A DNA stretch of 64,000 nucleotides, taken from assembly GCA_012513225.1 (NCBI GenBank), contig JAAZCQ010000037.1:124001-188000 (forward strand), given 5' to 3'. The stretch is from Erysipelotrichaceae bacterium (lineage in GTDB: Bacteria; Bacillota_I; Bacilli_A; Erysipelotrichales; Erysipelotrichaceae). The position numbers and the translations under genes are program-made. Positions 58,083-64,000 of the stretch are shown here, one piece after another. Position 1 is the first letter of the stretch. Each line of letters opens with the position of its first letter. The notes beneath the pieces were generated by a model that was not told where the DNA came from, did no database searches, and saw only the letters and a list, made by a program, of their open reading frames with translations.

Positions 58083-58212
58083 ATCAAAAAGAAATAAAAT
58101 TTCAATAAAAACGCATTATTTTTAATAATATAGAAATAAAGTTTTTAAATGCTTAAAAAATTGGCAATTTAGTAAAAAATTTAATATCTTTATTAAGTGA
58201 AAGAGGTGTAAA

Positions 58213-59595
58213 TTGAAAAAATTAATTTCTATTTTAGCCATATTATTATTTATGGCAGGTTGTTCAAGTACAACCAACACTAATCAATCTGAAGAATCTC
58301 AAGTTAGTATTCCTGAATCTTTAGAAGCAAAGCTATACGGAAAAGTTACTGATGCCGGTCAAGTTGTATACAAAATGAGTATTGACCTTGGGGAAAAAAT
58401 AAGCGCAACAGATGTAGATGAAGAAACATTTACAGTTCATGCAGTAGGATCTACTGAAGAAATACTAAAAGGAACAGAAGTTGAAAGTTTCGGGGATTAT
58501 GATTTAGATAGAACTATAGTTAAAACAGAAGTAGACGGACAATATATTTATATTTATTTTATGCAAAATGAAGGAGCTACACTTGCTTATTTATCTGCTG
58601 CACGTAATTATCCAGTAGATTTAAGCTATACTGTTACTTTAAATAAAGATCTTACTTTAGATGTTGATGGTGAAGAAGCAGTTTTATCAGATGTAGTAGT
58701 AAATGTAGATACAACAGTAATTGATGAAGAAACTAGCAAGTTTCAATCAGTTTTAGTTGAAGATGGTATCAATTATCAATTTTATGAAGCTGCAGATTCT
58801 GATAAATTAATTGTTTGGTTCCATGGTAATGGTGAAGGTGATTATGATTCATCAAACAATAACGTAGCACAAATGCTTGGAAATAGAGGTACAGTTGCTT
58901 GGGCAAGTGATGAAGCTCAAGAAATATTTGGTACTGCTCATGTATTAGCATTTCAAGCACCAGATACTTGGTATTATGCACAATCTGATAATTTATTGGA
59001 AAAAGCATATGAAGAAATAAATGAAGTAGTAGAAAAATATGGAATTGATCCTAGTAAGATTATGGTATCTGGAGCTTCTGCAGGAGGCTATATGAGTACT
59101 AGAATGTTAATTAAATATCCTGATTTATTTTCTGTAGCATTAATTAATTGTCCTGCTTTAGATGTTGCTACTGATAGGGGTGGAGAAACTCCTACAGACG
59201 AAGAATTAAAATCAATAGCTCAATCAAATACAGCAATTTGGCTTGTACAAGGTGATGATGATACTGTAGTAAAAACTGATGAATGTACTGTAAGAATGTT
59301 TAATCATTTAATTGGTGATTTAGAAACAGTTGAAAAAGAATTTAAACAAGATTTAGACTCTAATTTTATTACAAAAGAAACTGCAAAAGATGGTAAATAT
59401 AAGCTTTCTTTATATGAGACTGTTATTGTAGAAGATAAACCAATGTTAGAATTTAAAACTGACTTAGATCAAGATGGAAAAGATGAATTAACTCAATATT
59501 CAAGTCACTGGTCATGGATTTATACATTAAGAAATAATCCAAAATCTACAGATGATACAGATATTTGGACTTGGGCTGCAAGTTACTTAAACTAA
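58213..59595 (+). CDS. Lipoprotein alpha/beta-hydrolase (esterase)
   Basis: The 460-residue protein has a signal peptide with lipobox FMAGC at residues 13-17, an N-terminal beta domain (about 35-165) and a C-terminal alpha/beta hydrolase. The triad is visible: Ser in GASAGG near residue 294, Asp in VQGDDDTV, and His in SSHWSW near the end; WFHGNGEGD forms the oxyanion hole. It resembles the LpqC/PhaC-type secreted esterases or feruloyl esterases. The start is TTG behind AAGAGGTG. Substrate unknown; it is the second lipoprotein esterase in this window. Confidence 0.83.
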   Translation: MKKLISILAILLFMAGCSSTTNTNQSEESQVSIPESLEAKLYGKVTDAGQVVYKMSIDLGEKISATDVDEETFTVHAVGSTEEILKGTEVESFGDYDLDRTIVKTEVDGQYIYIYFMQNEGATLAYLSAARNYPVDLSYTVTLNKDLTLDVDGEEAVLSDVVVNVDTTVIDEETSKFQSVLVEDGINYQFYEAADSDKLIVWFHGNGEGDYDSSNNNVAQMLGNRGTVAWASDEAQEIFGTAHVLAFQAPDTWYYAQSDNLLEKAYEEINEVVEKYGIDPSKIMVSGASAGGYMSTRMLIKYPDLFSVALINCPALDVATDRGGETPTDEELKSIAQSNTAIWLVQGDDDTVVKTDECTVRMFNHLIGDLETVEKEFKQDLDSNFITKETAKDGKYKLSLYETVIVEDKPMLEFKTDLDQDGKDELTQYSSHWSWIYTLRNNPKSTDDTDIWTWAASYLN

Positions 59596-59615
59596 ACTCC
59601 TTACGGAGTTTTTTC
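59594..59615 (+). terminator. Terminator after the lipoprotein esterase gene
   Basis: AAACTCC-TTAC-GGAGTTT followed by T; the stem starts in the stop codon. Confidence 0.8.
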
Positions 59616-59709
59616 TTTTGTCTATAAATATTAATTTCACATAAAATTCATATGTATCACATTATAAAACCGTTTTCTTTTATTAAGATTATTTACAAGG
59701 AGAAAAAGT

Positions 59710-60369
59710 ATGGAAAATGGTTTTTATGAAATCAAACAGTATTTAAGTTATGAATACTTACTAGATATTAAAAGTCAACTATTAAATAATTTAGAAAAAG
59801 ATGATACTAATAGTGATTCAAATCATTATAATTTAAAAGTTTTAGTGTTTGAATCAAATGATGAAAAATCAAAAGGAAAAATAAAAGGAATAGATAACTA
59901 TGAACAATTCTCTTTAAAAGTTTATAATAATGACTATTCACAAGTTATACTAGAAAAGAAAACAAAGAGAAATAATAAATATTTTGTTGAAGAAGCATAT
60001 ATAACTGAGAAAGAGTGTAAAAAAATAATGAATAATGATATAGAATTTATAAAAGAAATTGGTTCATATTTATTATTTGAGTTATATATAAAAATGAATT
60101 ATCAAAATCTAGTATTAAAAAAAGTTGTGAGTCTTCAAAGAGATAGTTTTAAGCATAAAGATACAAAAATCTATTTAGATTATGATATTAGAACTAGTAG
60201 TAATATAAATGATTTTTTTCTTGATAATTTTAAAGGAATTAGTTTGCCACATTATTGTATATTAAAAGTAAAATATCCTGATTATTTTCCAGAAGAGTTA
60301 AATGAAATAATAACATTATCAAAAAGAAAAGATAATCAATCTTTTCATAATTATTCATTTAGTTTTTAA
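59710..60369 (+). CDS. Degenerate VTC-domain-like protein
   Basis: The 219-residue protein follows the strand order of the VTC (polyphosphate polymerase) domain: KIKGIDNYEQFSLKVYN, VILEKKTKRNNKYF, VVSLQRDSFKHKDTKIYLDYDIRTS and ILKVKYPDYFPEELNEII. However, the arginines expected in the first of these (K-x-R-x-R-x-YN) are absent, so catalysis is doubtful. The family link is by pattern only and is moderate. Soluble, no signal peptide. AAGGAGAAAAAG precedes the ATG. Confidence 0.5.
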   Translation: MENGFYEIKQYLSYEYLLDIKSQLLNNLEKDDTNSDSNHYNLKVLVFESNDEKSKGKIKGIDNYEQFSLKVYNNDYSQVILEKKTKRNNKYFVEEAYITEKECKKIMNNDIEFIKEIGSYLLFELYIKMNYQNLVLKKVVSLQRDSFKHKDTKIYLDYDIRTSSNINDFFLDNFKGISLPHYCILKVKYPDYFPEELNEIITLSKRKDNQSFHNYSFSF

Positions 60370-60429
60370 TTATATTTATGTTTTATAATATTATTATGTT
60401 ATTTTAAATAAAGAGAAAAGAGAGTGAGT

Positions 60430-61293
60430 ATGAAAAAAATAGGATTTATTGGGACAGGAGTTATGGGAAGTAGTATGGTTAAAAACTTACTTAAAAATGG
60501 ATTTGAAGTAAATGTTTTTAATAGAACCGCTTCTAAAGCAAAAGCATTAGAAGAATATGGGGCAATTTTTTGTGAGAGTATTGAAACCTGTGTTAATGAT
60601 GTTGATGTAATTATAAGTATTGTTGGAATGCCAAAAGATGTTGAGCAAGTGTACGATTTAATATTTAAATATGCAAAAAAGGGAAGTATTTGCATTGATA
60701 TGAGTACCAGTAGCCCTAGTCTAGCTATTAAGTTATATGAAGAAGGCTTAAAAAAGAATATGGGTATTTTAGATGCACCTGTTTCTGGTGGTGATATAGG
60801 CGCAAAAAATGCAACGTTATCAATAATGGTTGGTGGTTTAAAAGAAACATATGAGAAAGTATTACCTATATTAGAATGTATGGGAACAAATATCATATAT
60901 ATGGGAAAACCAGGAAGTGGACAACATACAAAGATGGCGAATCAAATCGCAATTGCTGGGACAATTGCTGCAGTTAATGAATCTTTAAAGTATGCATTAG
61001 AAATGGATTTAGATTTAAATGAAGTGCTTAATGCAATATCAAATGGTGCAGCAGGATCATGGCAAATGAGTAATAATGGTAAGAAAATGATAGAGAAAGA
61101 TGATAGTCCAGGATTCTATATAAAACATTTTATTAAAGATATGGATATTGCTAATAATGAAGCAATAAATAAAAATTTAGATTTAAGTATACTTGATATA
61201 GTATTAAAACAATATAAATTATTACAAGAAAATGGTTATGAAGATTTAGGTACACAAGCAATATATAAATATTTTGAATTAAAATTAATGTAA
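60430..61293 (+). CDS. Beta-hydroxyacid dehydrogenase (3-hydroxyisobutyrate DH / GarR family)
   Basis: The 287-residue protein has the NAD(P) loop IGFIGTGVMGSSMVKNLL, DAPVSGGDIGAKNATLSIMVGG (substrate loop) and GKPGSGQHTKMANQ with the catalytic Lys. The family reduces tartronate semialdehyde or oxidises 3-hydroxyisobutyrate and similar acids; the exact substrate is open. ATG 60430 follows AGAGAGTGAG; a GTG at 60424 overlaps that site. Confidence 0.87.
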   Translation: MKKIGFIGTGVMGSSMVKNLLKNGFEVNVFNRTASKAKALEEYGAIFCESIETCVNDVDVIISIVGMPKDVEQVYDLIFKYAKKGSICIDMSTSSPSLAIKLYEEGLKKNMGILDAPVSGGDIGAKNATLSIMVGGLKETYEKVLPILECMGTNIIYMGKPGSGQHTKMANQIAIAGTIAAVNESLKYALEMDLDLNEVLNAISNGAAGSWQMSNNGKKMIEKDDSPGFYIKHFIKDMDIANNEAINKNLDLSILDIVLKQYKLLQENGYEDLGTQAIYKYFELKLM

Positions 61294-61315
61294 TTTTTCT
61301 ATTTATTTAAAATGC

Positions 61316-61330
61316 TATAATAAATTCATG
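61316..61330 (+). promoter_or_regulatory. -10 box placed for leaderless sensor kinase mRNA
   Basis: TATAAT (61316-61321) is followed by six bases and then ATG at 61328, the same spacing as at nadK and at 17909. No clear -35 box and no ribosome binding site. Confidence 0.5.
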
Positions 61331-62956
61331 GAGAAACATCTAAAATTTCAAGAACAACTTAAATCCCAAATATTAAAGATTGGTATAGTAACACTAATAG
61401 TATTACTCTCAATCTTTTATATTGGGATTTATTTTTTTAGTATGAACTATGAAAAAAGCAGGATTAATAAAAGTAATAATTATTTAGAAGAAAAAATAAA
61501 TTATTTATTTGATGTTGTAGATAATACTAATACTGATTTACTTTTACTAGACTCATTTGATGAAGTAAGAATATACGGATATCTATATAAAATTAATAGT
61601 GAACTTGGAATAAAAAGTAATATTATTTTGTTTAATAGTGAAAAGAATATTGTATTTACTAGTAATGAAAGTGTAACTAAAGGAAGTTACTATGAATATA
61701 TAAAAATATTATTAGATAATATTGATGATAAAAAAGAAGATTATATTTCATTTAAACCAATAAATTATGATAATCAACTACTGATAGGTAAAAAGAGTGG
61801 TAATGGATATTCTATTATAATAATTGAAGAAACTGATTTAATTAATTATTTGGATACAACTATATCTTATGTAATTGTAGATAAAAAAGATCATGTAATA
61901 GTATCCAATAATAATAGGTTTATTAATAAAATATATAAATTTATAGTACCTAATAACAGTATTTTAAAAATTGATGATATAACATATTTATATGCACCAA
62001 AATTATTGTCAAATAATATCACTATAACTAGTTTTATATTAAAACAAAACATAATTGATATGAGGCAACTAGCTATTTTAACAATTATATTAGGAGTACT
62101 TTTTACTATTTTATTAAATACTTTCTCTAACAAATTATCAAAAAATACTTCAAAATCTTTAGATTTATTAATGGATCAAATAGATTTAATTAGAAAAGAA
62201 AAATCAAAATATATTGGTCAAATAAATACAAATGATGAATTTGAATTACTATCATTAGAAATAAATAAGATGTTAGCAAATATTGATAGCTTAAATAATA
62301 AAAATACAGAATTATTAGAATTAAATAAGGAAATAGAAATAAAACAATTAGAATCTCAATTTAATCCTCATTTTTTATACAATACATTAGAAACAATAAG
62401 ATATGTAATGTATATGGATAAAGATATGGCAAGTGAGTTAATTCTTAAACTTACTAATATATTAAGATATAGTATTTCTTTTGTTGATGATGTTGCAAAA
62501 TTAGAAGAAGATATTAAGTATATAGAAAATTATTTAGAAATATGTAAAGTTAGGTTTCAAGAAAGATTTAACTATACTTTAAAAATAGATGAAAAATGTA
62601 AGAAATTATTAATACCTAAGTTAATATTTCAGCCAATAATAGAAAATAGTATTAAGCATAATTTTAGACAGAAACCTAATCTTTCAATTTGGGTAACATC
62701 TGAAATTGTTGATAATAAACTTCATATTGAAATTGAAGATGATGGTGAAGGTATGGAAGAAAAAGAGTTAAATAAACTAATAAAGTTTATAGAGGGTGGA
62801 AGTAATAAAACCAGTCATGTAGGATTATATAATGTATATAGAAGATTGAAATTAAAATATAATGAAGATTTTAGTTTCAATATTTATAGCAAAAAAAATA
62901 TTGGTACAAAGGTTGTAATAGTAATACCATTAGATTTAGAGGATGGCTATGTATAA
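61328..62956 (+). CDS. Sensor histidine kinase, YesM/LytS type
   Basis: The 542-residue protein has two membrane segments (about 18-38 and 240-262) around an extracytoplasmic domain of about 200 residues, a HAMP-like linker and coiled coil, the phospho-acceptor in QFNPHFLYNTLETIRYV near residue 345, and an ATPase end with IIENSIKHNF and DDGEGM. Signals outside the cell would be passed to the response regulator coded by the next gene, which it overlaps. The solute-binding lipoprotein after that suggests sensing of a nutrient. Confidence 0.92.
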   Translation: MEKHLKFQEQLKSQILKIGIVTLIVLLSIFYIGIYFFSMNYEKSRINKSNNYLEEKINYLFDVVDNTNTDLLLLDSFDEVRIYGYLYKINSELGIKSNIILFNSEKNIVFTSNESVTKGSYYEYIKILLDNIDDKKEDYISFKPINYDNQLLIGKKSGNGYSIIIIEETDLINYLDTTISYVIVDKKDHVIVSNNNRFINKIYKFIVPNNSILKIDDITYLYAPKLLSNNITITSFILKQNIIDMRQLAILTIILGVLFTILLNTFSNKLSKNTSKSLDLLMDQIDLIRKEKSKYIGQINTNDEFELLSLEINKMLANIDSLNNKNTELLELNKEIEIKQLESQFNPHFLYNTLETIRYVMYMDKDMASELILKLTNILRYSISFVDDVAKLEEDIKYIENYLEICKVRFQERFNYTLKIDEKCKKLLIPKLIFQPIIENSIKHNFRQKPNLSIWVTSEIVDNKLHIEIEDDGEGMEEKELNKLIKFIEGGSNKTSHVGLYNVYRRLKLKYNEDFSFNIYSKKNIGTKVVIVIPLDLEDGYV

Positions 62957-63716
62957 GATACTTATTGTTGAAGATGAAACACTACTAAGAAAAGGATTGA
63001 TATATTCAATGGATTTTAGTGAGTTAAATAGTATTGTTATTGGTGAAGCTAGTAATGGTTTAGAGGGGATAGAACAAATAAAGGCTTTAAAACCGGATAT
63101 TGTGATTACTGATATTAATATGCCTTTTAAAAGTGGATTAGAAATGCTAGAAGAGACAAAAGAATTTGATTATAGTGCTATTATTCTTAGTGGATATAAT
63201 GAATTTGAATATGCTAAAAAGGCGATTGAATTTGATGTTAGCCAGTATATATTGAAACCTGTTAATCATAAAGAGCTAAAGGAAGCTATTAAAAAAGCAA
63301 TTAAAAATATAGAGATGAAGAAATCATTTAATAAGATTTCTGATAATATTAAAGAAATTAGTGATAAAACTTTAATTACTACAAAGAGTAACTTATCTTA
63401 TTATGTTAAGTCAGTAATATCTATTATTGAAAGTGAATATATGAATAAACTTGTAATGCAAGATATTGTAGACAAACTTGATGTGTCAGCAACATTATTA
63501 AATAGTAGGTTTAAAAATGAAGTTGGAATTACAATAAATGATTATTTAAATAGATATAGAATTCAAGTTGCTATTAAGTTATTAAAAGAAAATTCAATGC
63601 CAATTTATAAGATTGCTTTAGAAACTGGTTTTAGTGATTATAAGTATTTTAATAAAGTATTTAATAAATATATGGGTTGTAGTCCTAGTGAATACATAAA
63701 TATTGTTGATTTTTAG
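62949..63716 (+). CDS. Response regulator with AraC-type HTH (YesN-like)
   Basis: The 255-residue protein has a receiver domain (ILIVEDE with the acid pocket, phospho-Asp in IVITDINMPFKSGLEM, Thr/Ser in AIILSGYNEF, Lys in YILKPVNH) and two AraC HTH motifs at the C-terminus (MQDIVDKLDVSATLLNSRFK and PIYKIALETGFSDYKYFNKVF). ATG 62949 is chosen because AGAGG lies 6-7 bases before it; the ATG at 62943 touches that site. It overlaps the kinase gene by 8 bases. Confidence 0.93.
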   Translation: MYKILIVEDETLLRKGLIYSMDFSELNSIVIGEASNGLEGIEQIKALKPDIVITDINMPFKSGLEMLEETKEFDYSAIILSGYNEFEYAKKAIEFDVSQYILKPVNHKELKEAIKKAIKNIEMKKSFNKISDNIKEISDKTLITTKSNLSYYVKSVISIIESEYMNKLVMQDIVDKLDVSATLLNSRFKNEVGITINDYLNRYRIQVAIKLLKENSMPIYKIALETGFSDYKYFNKVFNKYMGCSPSEYINIVDF

Positions 63717-63793
63717 CCAAAATTGTTGTTTTATATGATATTTTAATAATTTTGAAAATATTATAATTTATATAAGAAACAGGAGGAAAGATA

Positions 63794-64000
63794 ATGAAAA
63801 AGTTTCTAAGTGTATTTTTAGTTTTTATTATGCTTTTATCAGGATGCTCTTCTAATACTGATAGTGGTAGTAAAGAGGAGGATGGTACTGGAAGTAAAAA
63901 GCTTGTAGTATATTCTCCAAACTCAGAAGGATTAATGAATGCGACAATTCCTTTATTTGAGGAAACATACGGAATTACTGTTGAAGTTATTCAAGCAGGA
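63794..64000 (+). CDS. Extracellular solute-binding lipoprotein (start only)
   Basis: The first 69 residues are in the window: a signal peptide with lipobox LLSGC (Cys about residue 18), a Ser/Gly/Asp linker and KLVVYSPNSEGLMNATIPLF, typical of the iron/AfuA-type binding-protein family that also holds hexose-phosphate and phosphoglycerate sensors. AGGAGGAAAG precedes the ATG. Together with the two-component system before it, this recalls the HptA-HptS-HptR set of Staphylococcus. The rest lies beyond the window. Confidence 0.75.
   Translation, partial: MKKFLSVFLVFIMLLSGCSSNTDSGSKEEDGTGSKKLVVYSPNSEGLMNATIPLFEETYGITVEVIQAG

Overview
The window is chromosomal DNA of a very AT-rich, cell-walled, low-GC Gram-positive bacterium (Bacillota; most likely the Erysipelotrichia or a neighbour of the Mollicutes). 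This placement rests on Firmicutes gene order (glmU-prs; hprK-lgt-ppaX; rapZ-yvcK-whiA; cysS-mrnC-rlmB-sigH-rpmG-secE-nusG; rplKAJL-rpoBC), strong AGGAGG-type ribosome binding sites, a T-box and an L10 leader, lipoprotein signal peptides with Lgt, and a meso-diaminopimelate dehydrogenase. RpoB carries Asn at the E. coli H526 position and a long insert, both reminiscent of Mollicutes-related lineages. TGA is an ordinary stop codon here: it ends argH, rlmB, trxB and other genes. No tRNA or rRNA gene, CRISPR array or intact mobile element was seen.

Layout. 1-3.2 kb: the end of a PHP-domain gene on the minus strand, then three tandem paralogous membrane proteins (DUF975-like), the first broken by a frameshift and a stop. 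3.2-9.4 kb: glmU-prs, a CYTH protein divergent from NAD kinase, a PTS permease-like protein that has lost its phosphorylatable cysteine, and a VanY-type carboxypeptidase. 9.5-17.7 kb: a compact arginine cluster argG-H-C-J-B-D-F whose codon use differs from its surroundings, suggesting acquisition as a block. 17.9-21.8 kb: a secreted protein, a decayed ISL3-type transposase, a lipoprotein carboxylesterase and a lipoprotein rhodanese. 21.8-33.7 kb: uvrA, hprK, an lgt-ppaX gene fusion, trxB, an OsmC protein, rapZ-yvcK-whiA, a GNAT protein and gap. 33.7-37.3 kb: a small protein apparently starting at ATA, then a membrane-anchored HTH protein with an RCC1/FnIII/InlB-type ectodomain, a GYF_2 protein and a YjdF-type membrane protein. 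37.4-58 kb: T-box/cysS, mrnC, rlmB, a SigH-like factor, rpmG, secE and nusG; a 5-kb insert (nitroreductase, CPBP protease, SDR, M20 amidohydrolase, ddh, HTH protein); then rplK-rplA, rplJ-rplL, a methyltransferase and rpoB-rpoC. 58-64 kb: a lipoprotein esterase, a degenerate VTC-like protein, a beta-hydroxyacid dehydrogenase, and a YesM/YesN-type two-component system followed by a solute-binding lipoprotein cut by the window end.

Points of most interest: the membrane-tethered HTH-propeller protein with its two neighbours; the Lgt-PpaX fusion; the PTS-like protein without its phosphorylation site; the Asn change in RpoB; a probable ATA start codon; and three genes (nadK, a secreted protein, the sensor kinase) whose TATAAT box lies exactly six bases before the start codon, which predicts leaderless mRNAs. 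No clearly new multi-gene defence or mobile system is visible.
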